A DNA stretch of 64,000 nt from Psychroflexus aurantiacus (lineage in GTDB: Bacteria > Bacteroidota > Bacteroidia > Flavobacteriales > Flavobacteriaceae), in the NCBI RefSeq assembly GCF_010820555.1, contig NZ_JAAIKD010000003.1, positions 410,014-474,013 on the forward strand, given 5' to 3'. Positions 9,043-17,907 of this stretch are shown here, one piece after another. Made by a program: the position numbers and the translations under genes. A model generated the notes under the pieces. The model searched no databases and was not told where the DNA came from. It saw nothing but the letters and a program-made list of their open reading frames with translations. The number at the start of each line of letters is the position of its first letter. The stretch's first letter is position 1.

Positions 9043-9609
9043 TTAAAACCAGGAACTATCCAGACAACTGGCTAAAGCTTTTCTCGCTCTGTGGATAATC
9101 ACCCACAAATTAGACGATGTAATTCCCATTTCCTTACAAATCACATCGTTGTCATAATTCTGAAGTGTTTTCATTTTAAAGATTTCAGCATGTTTGGGGT
9201 GAATCTGTTCCAGACAGGCTAAAATCGCTTCTCCCAATTCTTTGTTTTCTATTGAAAAATCTGCCGAAGTAGACCCGGCGTTAGCGACCTGTTCTTCCAG
9301 CCAGGAGCCCTCCTGATCTTCACCGGCATAATTCATCTTGACCTCTGCCTGACCCTTATTGGAATTGATTTTGCGGTAGTGATCGATGATTTTTCGATTT
9401 AAAATGGAGGTCAGCCATGTTTTTTCGGTAGACCGGCCTTCAAAATTGGCTTTGGATTTAAGTCCGGCCAGAAAAGTTTCGGACACGATATCTTTGGCGA
9501 CCTCTCTGTCACTCACCCTGGAAAGGGTGTAGTATAAAAAATAATCACTGTAGGTATCCACCCATAATTCGGGCTGCAGACTCTCCTTGCTCATGTGAAC
9601 TGATTTCAT
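9043..9609 (-). CDS. RNA polymerase sigma factor, ECF-like
   Basis: A 188-residue sigma-70 family factor. Region 2 covers about residues 18-85 (DTYSDYFLYYTLSR through TWLTSILNRKIIDHYRK, the core-binding and -10 recognition helices). Region 4 is at about 120-185 with a helix-turn-helix around NDVICKEMGITSSNLWVIIHRARKAL. The linker between them is longer than in minimal ECFs. A second in-frame ATG five codons in (MSKESLQ) is an alternative start. It is followed by the anti-sigma-like gene and lies head-to-head with a glycosyltransferase gene across 86 bases. The regulon cannot be read from the sequence. Confidence 0.9.
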   Translation of the reverse strand: MKSVHMSKESLQPELWVDTYSDYFLYYTLSRVSDREVAKDIVSETFLAGLKSKANFEGRSTEKTWLTSILNRKIIDHYRKINSNKGQAEVKMNYAGEDQEGSWLEEQVANAGSTSADFSIENKELGEAILACLEQIHPKHAEIFKMKTLQNYDNDVICKEMGITSSNLWVIIHRARKALASCLDSSWF

Positions 9610-9695
9610 TCAAATGTATTGAAAAAATAATCAAGCTATCCTTAAAAAAATAGGCCCAGATTATCGATTTTCGCAATAAATTAAACTTTGCAGCT

Positions 9696-10940
9696 ATGAA
9701 TCAGGCTAAGTTATTGATTATTGGATTTGTGTGGCCGGAACCAACTTCTTCTGCCGCCGGAAGCCGGATGATGCAAATTATAGATCTTTTTCTCAAACGA
9801 AAATTTGACATCATATACGCCTCACCGGCCGGATTTTCGGAGAATGCAGAGAACCTTGAGCAACTTGGAGTGACTCAAAAGCAGATTCAGGTCAATAACT
9901 CCGACTTCGACGAGTATCTGAAAGCGCTGCAACCCACGCATGTGCTCTTCGACCGGTTTATGATGGAAGAGCAGTTTGGCTGGCGAGTTGCCGAGCACTG
10001 CCCCGAGGCCCTGAGGATTTTGGATACCGAAGACCTTCATTTTTTGAGAAAAGCCAGACAACAGGCCTACAAGGATAAAAAATCTTTCAAAAAAAAGTAT
10101 TTATATACCGACATCGCCAAACGAGAAATCGCTTCCATTCTGCGAAGTGACCTGAGTCTGATCATCTCAAAATCTGAAATGAGTCTGCTGGTTCAGGAGT
10201 TTAAAATCAATAAGAGCCTCCTCCTCTACCTCCCCTTTTTATTAAAACCCCTGAAAGATAAAGACATTGAGAATCTCCCGGGTTTCGAGGAACGTCGGCA
10301 TTTTATCAGCATCGGCAATTTTCTGCACGCGCCCAACTGGGATAAAACCCTGTTTTTAAAAGAAGAGATCTGGCCGCTCATCAAAAAGGAATTACCGGAA
10401 GCTGAACTTCATGTCTATGGGGCTTATACCTCCCAAAAAGTAGAGCAGCTTCACAATGCCAAGCAGGGCTTTTTGATAAAGGGCAGAGCCCCAAACGCCA
10501 TCGAGGCGATTAAGCAGGCTCGGGTTTTGCTGGGACCACTTAGATTTGGTGCCGGACTCAAAGGCAAATTCATAGACGCCATGCAGGCAGGAACGCCCTC
10601 CATCACAACGACTGTTGGCGCCGAAGGCATTTGCGGCGATTTGCCCTGGTGTGGTGAAATCGCCAACACCCCCGAAGAAATTGCAAGACAGGCCATTTTG
10701 CTCTATAAGATGCCCAAACGCTGGAACATAGGTCAGAAAAATGGCTTTAAAATTATCAATCGGCGTTTTCAGCGTCGGGTCTTTGCTGCCAATTTCTTCA
10801 AACGTCTTAAAAAACTGGAAACCGATGTGCATGTGCACAGACAGCAGAATTTTGTAGGTCAGATTCTGATGCACCATACCACCCAAAGCACGAAGTATAT
10901 GTCTATGTGGATAGAATCCAAAAACAAAACTTCAACTTAG
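9696..10940 (+). CDS. Glycosyltransferase, GT4/GT-B-like
   Basis: A 414-residue cytosolic glycosyltransferase. The C-terminal half has the nucleotide-sugar binding pattern of GT-B enzymes: LRFGAGLKGKFIDAMQAGTP followed by TTVGAEGI (about residues 285-310), equivalent to the GxGxKxxEAxAxGxPVV motif of GT4-type proteins. The N-terminal acceptor domain begins LLIIGFVWPEPTSSAAGSRM. Donor and acceptor are not predictable. It starts 86 bases from the divergent sigma factor, and a small lipoprotein gene follows after 24 bases, probably on the same transcript. The 3-prime end is Lys/Ser-rich without membrane segments. Confidence 0.83.
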   Translation: MNQAKLLIIGFVWPEPTSSAAGSRMMQIIDLFLKRKFDIIYASPAGFSENAENLEQLGVTQKQIQVNNSDFDEYLKALQPTHVLFDRFMMEEQFGWRVAEHCPEALRILDTEDLHFLRKARQQAYKDKKSFKKKYLYTDIAKREIASILRSDLSLIISKSEMSLLVQEFKINKSLLLYLPFLLKPLKDKDIENLPGFEERRHFISIGNFLHAPNWDKTLFLKEEIWPLIKKELPEAELHVYGAYTSQKVEQLHNAKQGFLIKGRAPNAIEAIKQARVLLGPLRFGAGLKGKFIDAMQAGTPSITTTVGAEGICGDLPWCGEIANTPEEIARQAILLYKMPKRWNIGQKNGFKIINRRFQRRVFAANFFKRLKKLETDVHVHRQQNFVGQILMHHTTQSTKYMSMWIESKNKTST

Positions 10941-10964
10941 AAGGCTTTTGATTACCTTTACTTT

Positions 10965-11435
10965 ATGAAGTTATGGACTCTCTTTTTTTTGACTTTGATG
11001 CTGTCTTCGTGTCAGGATTTCGACTTTAAAAAACAATCTGCAGAGGAAATTATGCAGGAGGAATTGAAATCCATCAATTGGGAAGAAGTCGACTTCTATC
11101 CTACATTTCAGAATTGCGGACTGGTCACGTCCAAAGAAGAAAGCAAAGTTTGTTTTGAAACCCAGATTAAACAGGCCGTAAGCAATCGCCTGAGTCAGCA
11201 GCAAATCCTCACTTCAAAATCAGCTCAGGACACCGTCATTTTAGAATTGTTCATTACCGAAGAAGGAGAAGCCTTACTCAAAACCATTAGCATTTCTGAT
11301 GAGCTTTCTGCTCAGAACCCCGACCTCGATGACTGGCTAAAAGAAGCTATTTCTGAACTCCCCGACCTGTATCCAGCTCAAAAAAGAAGCGTCCCGGTCC
11401 CCCTTCGCTCCGAGCTTCCTATCATTTTAAAATAA
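10965..11435 (+). CDS. Small lipoprotein of unknown function
   Basis: A 156-residue lipoprotein with signal peptide MKLWTLFFLTLMLSSC (lipobox cysteine C16). The mature part has a conserved-looking cysteine pair in FQNCGLVTSKEESKVCFE. Its C-terminal block (ILELFITEEGEALLKTIS through SELPIILK) has the strand order and proline pattern of the TonB C-terminal fold, which many Bacteroidota envelope proteins carry. It follows the glycosyltransferase by 24 bases, and its stop is two bases from the end of the convergent GT2 gene. No function can be assigned. Confidence 0.65.
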   Translation: MKLWTLFFLTLMLSSCQDFDFKKQSAEEIMQEELKSINWEEVDFYPTFQNCGLVTSKEESKVCFETQIKQAVSNRLSQQQILTSKSAQDTVILELFITEEGEALLKTISISDELSAQNPDLDDWLKEAISELPDLYPAQKRSVPVPLRSELPIILK

Positions 11436-11436
11436 T

Positions 11437-12597
11437 CTATTTAAAATAGCGGCGGCCTTTCCAGTCGAATGTTCCATAAAAACTCGTCAGGGAAAAAAAC
11501 AGGGTAAAGAAAGGATATACCACACTGACCTTTAGAAAATCTGTCCAGCAAAAGTCCAGCTCCTGAACTTTCGCCATACTGGATAAACTAAATCCATCCA
11601 CCATAAATTTCAGCACAAACCCGGAAAACAGAAACAGGAAAAACTCCGGATCCCAGAAGCCCAGGATAAGGCTCAGCACCAAAGTGAGCTGCATCAGCGT
11701 TATTAGAATCCCAACCGCCTTCATGTACCCGCTGTCGATCGAACTTACTTTCCGCGCCCAGCGTCTGCGCTGCTGCCATAACTCCCGAAAAGACTCCAAA
11801 GGCTTGGTCCATACCACACTTTCAGGATCTGATAGATAATCAATTGCAAAGCCTTTTTTTCTGAAACCCTGCAGGGTAAACACATCATCTCCACTGGCAA
11901 TATGCGCTGTTCCGAGATTGACCTCAGCATCCAGGTAAGCCTGCTTTTTGTAACACAAATTAGCGCCATTGCAAATCACGGGTTGTCGTCTTTTAAAACT
12001 TCCCAGACCAAAGGCCTGCAGACTCAGCATATCATAATGCTGGTACCTGGATAAAAAAGAAGTGTTTTTCTCTATCACAACACCACCCGCAACAAGGTCT
12101 GCAACCGAATTATGCAGGGAAGTATTATAACTTTCGAGCCAGTGCTTTGGGAGCGAAACATCTGCATCGGTAGTCAGGATATAGGGATAAGACGACAGGG
12201 AAATGGCTTTATGAATGGCCTTTTTTTTGGGACTTAGTTTTCCGTCGGAACCTTCCTCATTGTTGCGGTCAGACTGGCTGGAAACCAGATGGATTTTAAT
12301 ATCGCGATACCCGGTCTGAAAGGCTCTCACCAGTTTCCAGGAGTCGTCCCTGGAATCGTCATCCACAAAAATAATTTCGAATAAGGAGGTGGGATAAGAC
12401 AACTCTGAAATGGAATTGAATAAATTAGGGAGGTTTTTAGCTTCATCCCGCATGGGGATGGTGATGCTAAATTTGGCATTGGGCGGTCTTTTTTCCGGAG
12501 GCTCTGGCTTTAAAAACCTGATAAACCCCAACGTCATCCACAGGATGTAAACCAGATACATCAAAAGAAGCACATAAAAACCGATAACCCAGGTCAT
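11437..12597 (-). CDS. Membrane glycosyltransferase family 2
   Basis: A 386-residue GT2 enzyme. One N-terminal membrane segment (about 2-26) is followed by the GT-A catalytic domain with FVDDDSRDDSW (about 77-87), the DxD-type TTDADVSLP (about 140-148) and the QRRRW acceptor motif (about 277-281), then two or three C-terminal membrane helices. This is the architecture of processive or lipid-linked sugar transferases acting at the inner membrane. Its start overlaps the stop of the upstream flippase-like gene by four bases, so the two are co-translated and likely work on the same glycolipid or polysaccharide. Confidence 0.87.
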   Translation of the reverse strand: MTWVIGFYVLLLMYLVYILWMTLGFIRFLKPEPPEKRPPNAKFSITIPMRDEAKNLPNLFNSISELSYPTSLFEIIFVDDDSRDDSWKLVRAFQTGYRDIKIHLVSSQSDRNNEEGSDGKLSPKKKAIHKAISLSSYPYILTTDADVSLPKHWLESYNTSLHNSVADLVAGGVVIEKNTSFLSRYQHYDMLSLQAFGLGSFKRRQPVICNGANLCYKKQAYLDAEVNLGTAHIASGDDVFTLQGFRKKGFAIDYLSDPESVVWTKPLESFRELWQQRRRWARKVSSIDSGYMKAVGILITLMQLTLVLSLILGFWDPEFFLFLFSGFVLKFMVDGFSLSSMAKVQELDFCWTDFLKVSVVYPFFTLFFSLTSFYGTFDWKGRRYFK

Positions 12598-13538
12598 AGC
12601 ATCTGTTTTAATTCACCGAGTCCCCGTCGGGGCTTCAGCAGCAAGAGGTTTCCAAGAAAAGCAGGAATTCCAAAATTGAATATCCACATCAGCAAACTCA
12701 CGGCGATAATAACTTCTGAAGCCAAAACCCCTTTCAGTAATACCAGAGCTAAGCCGGCTTTTAAGCTAAGGTCCAGGAACAGAAAGACAGGTACAAAGGA
12801 ACTGATAAAATAGATTGAAAAAATGACCGGCATAACCTCAGTATAAGTCAACTCTGGCTGAAATAACCATAACAGCAGGTAAAACTGATGACTAAAACAC
12901 AGATACCTCAACATAGAAAGCACGAGGACTTTAGCGTTTTTTGGGTCTGAAAGCTGAGCTAAAGAAGCCACATACAACTGAAGTCTTCTAAGCCATTTGT
13001 TTTTAGAATTCATCAAACACAGCGTCAGACCTGAGAGGAGAAGCAGTCCCGAAGTCAGACCTATGGAAAGCTGTAACCGAAGAGATAACTGCGCGTAAAT
13101 AACAGACAAGCCCAGTATCCCAAAACAGCAGGTCGCCAGGAGCTGGTGCAACTGGCCCGTCAGCGTTAGCTTTAAAATTTGTGGCCTTAGCGATTTTGAA
13201 TAAAAACTCGCTTTGGCACCAAATTCTCCAATTTTATTGGGTGTAAGGATACTCACGGCATGCGCTCTCAGGCTCTCTGAAACCGCAGTGTAAAAAGGGA
13301 TGCTTTTGACAGGGCTAAGCAGCGTTTTCCACTTTAAGCTTTCCAGGGACCAGTTCAGCAAAGCCAAAACTAAGCCGAGGAATATCACCTCTGTAAATTT
13401 TGAAAAATCAAAAATCAATTGCCAGTGGGCAGGCTTTACCTCCTGAACAGCTTTTAAAATAACGACCAAACTCAGACTTACTATTAAAAGCTTGATGGCT
13501 AAACTCCAGAATTGATTAGTTTTGTGAGGCAACTTCAT
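12594..13538 (-). CDS. Lysylphosphatidylglycerol synthase TM region / UPF0104 family membrane protein
   Basis: About 314 residues with seven to eight hydrophobic segments, matching the integral membrane (flippase-like) domain found in MprF and in many stand-alone UPF0104 proteins, without the soluble aminoacyl transferase domain. I chose the ATG at 13538 (MKLPHKTNQF); the longer frame to 13631 would run through the ruvC gene and lacks membrane character. It overlaps the downstream GT2 gene by four bases. Stand-alone members usually accompany glycosyltransferases, consistent with movement of a lipid-linked intermediate. This role is inferred. Confidence 0.75.
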   Translation of the reverse strand: MKLPHKTNQFWSLAIKLLIVSLSLVVILKAVQEVKPAHWQLIFDFSKFTEVIFLGLVLALLNWSLESLKWKTLLSPVKSIPFYTAVSESLRAHAVSILTPNKIGEFGAKASFYSKSLRPQILKLTLTGQLHQLLATCCFGILGLSVIYAQLSLRLQLSIGLTSGLLLLSGLTLCLMNSKNKWLRRLQLYVASLAQLSDPKNAKVLVLSMLRYLCFSHQFYLLLWLFQPELTYTEVMPVIFSIYFISSFVPVFLFLDLSLKAGLALVLLKGVLASEVIIAVSLLMWIFNFGIPAFLGNLLLLKPRRGLGELKQML

Positions 13539-13566
13539 GTGGACAAAATAACAAATAAAAATAATA

Positions 13567-14121
13567 TTGGCGGCAGAACGAATCATTTTAGGCATAGACC
13601 CGGGCACCACCATCATGGGATTTGGAGTCATTGAAATCGAGAATAAAAAGATGAAGTTCGTTCAGCTGAATGAACTCATGCTCAAAAAATACGATGATCC
13701 CTATACCAAACTCAAACTCATTTTCGAGCGCACCATCGAGCTGATCGACACCTACCATCCCGATGAAATTGCCATTGAGGCTCCTTTCTTCGGAAAAAAT
13801 GTCCAGTCCATGCTGAAGCTGGGCAGAGCCCAGGGTGTGGCGATGGCAGCAGGCTTATCCCGGCAGATTCCCATCACAGAATATCTCCCTAAAAAGATCA
13901 AAATGGCCATTACCGGTAACGGGAATGCCAGCAAGGAGCAGGTGGCCAAGATGCTGCAGCAGATGCTCAAAATCAAAGAACTGCCCAAAAACCTGGACTC
14001 TACCGACGGACTGGCTGCGGCGGTTTGCCATTTCTATAACTCCGGTCAACCCGCGATTGGAGCCTCGTATACCGGCTGGGAGGCCTTTGTCAAAAAGAAT
14101 GAAAAGCGGGTGAAGAAGTAG
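13567..14121 (+). CDS. ruvC: Crossover junction endodeoxyribonuclease RuvC
   Basis: Resolves Holliday junctions together with RuvAB. The 184-residue protein has the RNase H-like fold with the four acidic catalytic residues: D11 (LGIDPGTT), E71 (IAIEAPF), D144 and D147 (NLDSTDGLA), with the same spacing as E. coli RuvC. The start codon is TTG (13567); no in-frame ATG precedes the conserved ERIILGIDPG, and a few residues before this motif is the usual N-terminus. The gene starts only 28 bases from the divergent UPF0104 gene, so its promoter probably lies inside that gene. Confidence 0.95.
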   Translation: MAAERIILGIDPGTTIMGFGVIEIENKKMKFVQLNELMLKKYDDPYTKLKLIFERTIELIDTYHPDEIAIEAPFFGKNVQSMLKLGRAQGVAMAAGLSRQIPITEYLPKKIKMAITGNGNASKEQVAKMLQQMLKIKELPKNLDSTDGLAAAVCHFYNSGQPAIGASYTGWEAFVKKNEKRVKK

Positions 14122-14461
14122 ACCTTAGACAGATTTTAGATTTTCAAATCATTATTCCAAATTTAACTATGAACACTAAAGCTCAAGTTAATTTATTGGG
14201 AATATCCATAGGACCAGACGTAGAGTCAAATCAGGTGTCCTTCTGAACTTGTTTCAGAATCCAAATCTGTAGGAGATGCATCATAAAACCTTAGTTTTTC
14301 AATTGCTGAATCTAACTTTTACTCATTTTTTCTGGAGGATAAGTTGATGCAGTTGAAAAATAATTTGATCTCTTAGACCTCACAGGTTTTATTACAGATA
14401 TTCGAATTTAGTTTCAAAACTGAATTCTTTCTATGACACTTAAAATTTTTATGATGTCAAA
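14122..14461. other. Intergenic region between ruvC and MutS-like gene
   Basis: 340 bases without a supported gene, at the 3-prime ends of two convergent genes. It contains the inverted repeat TTCTGAA-CTTGT-TTCAGAA at 14241-14259, a motif resembling the short palindromes scattered in Bacteroidota intergenic DNA. Confidence 0.6.
14241..14259. repeat. Inverted repeat TTCTGAA-CTTGT-TTCAGAA
   Basis: Exact seven-base arms around a five-base loop, without a following T-run. It could be a dispersed palindromic unit; terminator function is unlikely from its composition. Confidence 0.5.
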
Positions 14462-16234
14462 CTACTCCACGATATCCATTTTCTTCAGCAGGAACGAAGC
14501 GTTCATGTTTTTACAAACCCCTGCTTTGAGCGTATAGTCAAAATGCAGTTCGTCATCAATAATTTCTGCATCGAAGTAATAATTTTTCACCTGCGGCAGT
14601 GCATCAGCGACTTCACACAAACTCAGGTCATGCGTAGCAATAATGCCGATGGCATTGGCTTTAACCAGGCGTTCCACGAATTTTCGGGAACCGATGGCTT
14701 TATCGGTCGAATTGGTGCCTTTTAAGATTTCATCCAGAACGATGAAGTATTTGTCGGTTTGGATTTCGTCCACAATGTATTTGAGTCGGGTTAATTCCGC
14801 AAAGAAATAGGAGGCTTCATCGGCCAGAGAATCCACCGTGCGCATGCTGGTGATGAGTTTGGTAGGAACATAGGCACAGGAAGTTGCACACACGGGAAGC
14901 CCCACATTGGACATCACGATTTGCAGAGAAACCGTTCTCAGAAATGTGCTTTTACCCGCCATATTGGCTCCGGTGATGATAAAAAACTGATTGTCTTTGA
15001 TTTCAAAATCATTTCTCACGGCATCTTTGGGATCAATCAGAGGATGCACAGCCCCTTTCGTCTTGGTAAAGCTTCCATTTGCTTTGATTTCCGGAAAAAC
15101 GTAATGGGGATGATTGAAATGGAAATTAGCTAAGCTGTTGTAAGCATCGACTTCCGCGATCACTTCAAACCAGCTCTGCACCTGATCCGCATGCGCTGAA
15201 ATCCATTTTTCGATTTTTAAGGATTGCGTCAAATCTCTTAACATAAAGCCGTTCAAAACAGGCCCCAGAAAAATATTATTCCGCTGATCCAGAGCGTCAA
15301 TATGCTTAGATAGCTTTTGAAGAATCTGACTGGCCTTTGCCGATTCTGAATGAATTTTAGACTGAAAAGCCTTTAATAATGTCGAATCAAATTCAGCATC
15401 CTCAATCAGTTTCAAGAGTTTGAAATACTGCTGAAAGGTGCTTTGCGCCTGACTCACATGGCTGGAGAGTTCGCTGACTCGTTTTAAATAGACGCCCGTA
15501 ATTCCCAGGCCGATAACAAACCAGAGCAGGAGTTGAGCCCCGGTGATGAGATTGAAGAAATAGGCTGTAATCACAACCAGGGAAATTACTGAAAAGACCC
15601 TAGGAAACCAGGACATCCATTTGGGAACAAATGTCTTATAGGTAGTGATCCAGGTGACGATGCTGCTGGCTTTCGTTTCGGTATCCACCAGCATAGCATC
15701 TGCGGTGAAGTTTTGTCTGAGCTCCACCTTCTGAGCTAGCTCCTGAATAGCCTCCTGTTTGGAGGTGATATCATCTATAGAATTGGACGTAAGCTTGGCG
15801 GCTAAATTTTCTTCCCCTTCTTTTAAGGCGGTTCTGTTGAGGTATTGAAAGAACGAATGCTTCCCGAATATATCGATGTCCTGACTAAATTCATGCTCCG
15901 GGTTCTTGTACTCTTCTCCGGCAGGCAGATCAGAAAATTCTCGTTTTAAGACCTGGAGTTCGGTTTCGTTGAGCTGAAGCAGGGCTACCAGTTTTGCTTT
16001 TTTATACTGAATTTTAGAGTGCCTGGTGACTAAAATGAGAAATGTGATTATTCCAAGGATGATGGAACCGATGACGATTCTTGTGGACGACCAGAAAAAA
16101 TATACCGCAAAGGCAATTGCCAGAAAAACGGCCAGGCGAAGCATGCTCGACCAGAATAACTGCGTTTTTACGGCTTTTAAATCGGTGGTATATCGCGAAA
16201 TAAATTCAGAATAAGTGGCTCCTGGAGTTGGCAT
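14462..16234 (-). CDS. Membrane-anchored MutS-family ATPase
   Basis: A 590-residue protein. Two pairs of hydrophobic helices lie near residues 30-70 and 200-245, a coiled helical core covers about 250-390, and the C-terminal MutS domain V ATPase has Walker A GANMAGKST (422-430). Its Walker B/D-loop region contains YFIVLDEILKGTNSTDK, followed by the ATHD-type histidine. The mismatch-recognition and connector domains of true MutS are absent. Family members are annotated as DNA mismatch repair protein MutS-like, but the membrane helices make a role in canonical repair doubtful. It is upstream of no co-directional gene within 340 bases and is preceded by a divided cluster with MmcQ and HemW reading the same way. 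Confidence 0.85.
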   Translation of the reverse strand: MPTPGATYSEFISRYTTDLKAVKTQLFWSSMLRLAVFLAIAFAVYFFWSSTRIVIGSIILGIITFLILVTRHSKIQYKKAKLVALLQLNETELQVLKREFSDLPAGEEYKNPEHEFSQDIDIFGKHSFFQYLNRTALKEGEENLAAKLTSNSIDDITSKQEAIQELAQKVELRQNFTADAMLVDTETKASSIVTWITTYKTFVPKWMSWFPRVFSVISLVVITAYFFNLITGAQLLLWFVIGLGITGVYLKRVSELSSHVSQAQSTFQQYFKLLKLIEDAEFDSTLLKAFQSKIHSESAKASQILQKLSKHIDALDQRNNIFLGPVLNGFMLRDLTQSLKIEKWISAHADQVQSWFEVIAEVDAYNSLANFHFNHPHYVFPEIKANGSFTKTKGAVHPLIDPKDAVRNDFEIKDNQFFIITGANMAGKSTFLRTVSLQIVMSNVGLPVCATSCAYVPTKLITSMRTVDSLADEASYFFAELTRLKYIVDEIQTDKYFIVLDEILKGTNSTDKAIGSRKFVERLVKANAIGIIATHDLSLCEVADALPQVKNYYFDAEIIDDELHFDYTLKAGVCKNMNASFLLKKMDIVE

Positions 16235-16312
16235 AAGTGTAAAAATTGAATTGCAAAAATAGAGTTATTGGGCTATCCGCCATCAAAAAATGAAGAAGTT
16301 TATCTCGTGGGG

Positions 16313-16681
16313 TTAGCTTACCAGGCCCTGCCTCTGGGATTTTGGAAGTTTACTCACCACCAGCGCATAGCTGTGGCTGATGAGGTGCTGAAGGAATTTC
16401 CTGGAAAGCTGTGGCCCATCGACGACCACCGTGTTCCAATGTTTCTTGTTCATGTGGTAACCCGGAAAGACCTCCTCCGGATAGCTTTCGCGGTAGGCGA
16501 CCGCTTTTTCCGGATCGCATTTCAGGTTGATGCGCTGCTCACCCGCTTCCCATTTTTTAAGCGAAATAAGCGCAAAGAGTTTGCCTTTTACTTTAAACGC
16601 TAGGGTGTCATCATCAAAAGGAAAGTCTTCAGCTGCTTCCGGTTTGCTAAGGCAATAGGCTCTGAGTTCTTCGATGTTCAT
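16313..16681 (-). CDS. MmcQ/YjbR family protein
   Basis: A 122-residue small cytosolic protein of the MmcQ/YjbR (CyaY-like fold) family. Characteristic features are the N-terminal LRAYCLSKPEAAEDFPFDDDTLAFKV-type block, a central LKCDPEKA motif and GYHMNKKHWNTVVVDG near residues 75-90. Members are proposed to bind DNA, but no reaction is established. It follows hemW in the same direction with only 19 bases between them, so the two are probably co-transcribed. Confidence 0.85.
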   Translation of the reverse strand: MNIEELRAYCLSKPEAAEDFPFDDDTLAFKVKGKLFALISLKKWEAGEQRINLKCDPEKAVAYRESYPEEVFPGYHMNKKHWNTVVVDGPQLSRKFLQHLISHSYALVVSKLPKSQRQGLVS

Positions 16682-16700
16682 GCTAAGAGATAAAATAAAA

Positions 16701-17831
16701 CTATTTCAAATTTAGCATAAACAATTCTGATGCAATCCCATCGGATAAGAATTTACCATCGCCGGTGACTTTGAGTATATCGCCCTCAAGTTTCAGCAGA
16801 CCCTGCTGTTGAAAGGCCTGGATGTGATCCATCAGATAAGCGGCATAATTCAGTCCAAATTCGGTTTCAACCACTTTCAAATCCACCCCCCACTGGGTGC
16901 GAAGACGGGTCATGATGTATTCGTTATACCGATCTGTTCGGGACAACTCTTCGCGCTCCGCCGGGAGCTCACCGGCTTCCAGAGCTTTGATGTATTTGGG
17001 ATTATTGTTGATGTTCCAGCTCCTAGTGCTGTTCACAAAACTGTGAGCCGAAGGGCCGATGCCCAGATAAAATTTACCCGTCCAATAGGCCGTGTTGTTC
17101 TGTGAAAAGTAGCCTGGCTTTCCGAAATTGGAAAACTCGTAGTTCTCAAAGCCATGACGTTGCATGGTGTCTACTAAAATATCAAAATGCAGTTTAGCCT
17201 GGTCATCATCCACAGGTTGAATAATTTCCTTGTCTATAAACTGTTTTAAAGCCGTGTTCGGTTCGACCGTCAGGGCATAACTGGAAATGTGGGGAATGCC
17301 GAGTTCCAGCGCTTTCGACAGATTGGCTTCCCAGCGCTCCACACTCATCTCCGGAATGCCGTAAATCAGGTCAATGGAAAGGTTATCAAAAAACTGTCTG
17401 GCCAGTCGGATGGACGATTCAGCTTCTTCGGCAGTATGCGCCCGGTTCATCAGCTTCAGGTCCTCCTCAAAAAACGACTGTACCCCAATGCTTAATCTGT
17501 TGATTTTCGTACCTGATAGCATTTGCAGGTAGTGGATATCTAAATCATCCGGATTGGCTTCCAGGGTGATCTCGGGATGCTCCACAACCTCATAGTGCGC
17601 ATAAATGGTATCAAAGATGAAAGTCAGGTCAGATTCCGAGAGCAAACTGGGCGTACCACCGCCAAAATAAATATTCTCAACAGCTCCCGGCAGTTCGTGT
17701 TTTCGCATGCTGAGTTCCTTTCCAATCGCCTTCACCAGCTTGTCTTTGTGTTTTAAAGAGGTTGAAAAGTGAAAGTCGCAGTAATGGCAAGCCTGCTTAC
17801 AAAAGGGAATATGGATGTAAAGTGAACTCAT
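16701..17831 (-). CDS. hemW: Radical SAM protein HemW (coproporphyrinogen III oxidase-like)
   Basis: A radical SAM enzyme of the HemN/HemW family; HemW proteins bind heme and act as heme chaperones. From the ATG at 17831 the protein is 376 residues and begins SSLYIHIPFCKQACHYCDF, with the CxxxCxxC cluster ligands at C11, C15 and C18. Further family motifs are FGGGTPSLL, NPDDL, SIGVQSF and GIGPSAHSF. This start matches the family; a longer frame to 18011 would add 60 residues without similarity and would run into the divergent DUF456 gene. HemW rather than HemN is indicated by the shorter N-terminus and lack of extra coproporphyrinogen-binding residues. Confidence 0.92.
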   Translation of the reverse strand: MSSLYIHIPFCKQACHYCDFHFSTSLKHKDKLVKAIGKELSMRKHELPGAVENIYFGGGTPSLLSESDLTFIFDTIYAHYEVVEHPEITLEANPDDLDIHYLQMLSGTKINRLSIGVQSFFEEDLKLMNRAHTAEEAESSIRLARQFFDNLSIDLIYGIPEMSVERWEANLSKALELGIPHISSYALTVEPNTALKQFIDKEIIQPVDDDQAKLHFDILVDTMQRHGFENYEFSNFGKPGYFSQNNTAYWTGKFYLGIGPSAHSFVNSTRSWNINNNPKYIKALEAGELPAEREELSRTDRYNEYIMTRLRTQWGVDLKVVETEFGLNYAAYLMDHIQAFQQQGLLKLEGDILKVTGDGKFLSDGIASELFMLNLK

Positions 17832-17907
17832 CAAAATTATTTTTCCAAAAGTAGGATTTACTTCAGTGAATTCTTTATGTTTAAGTTCGATTTTAGACAA
17901 ATAACAC

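Noticed and set aside
13539..13631. N-terminal extension of the UPF0104 membrane protein across the ruvC start
   Set aside because: Its sequence is not membrane-like and overlaps conserved ruvC codons; the ATG at 13538 gives the family-type N-terminus.
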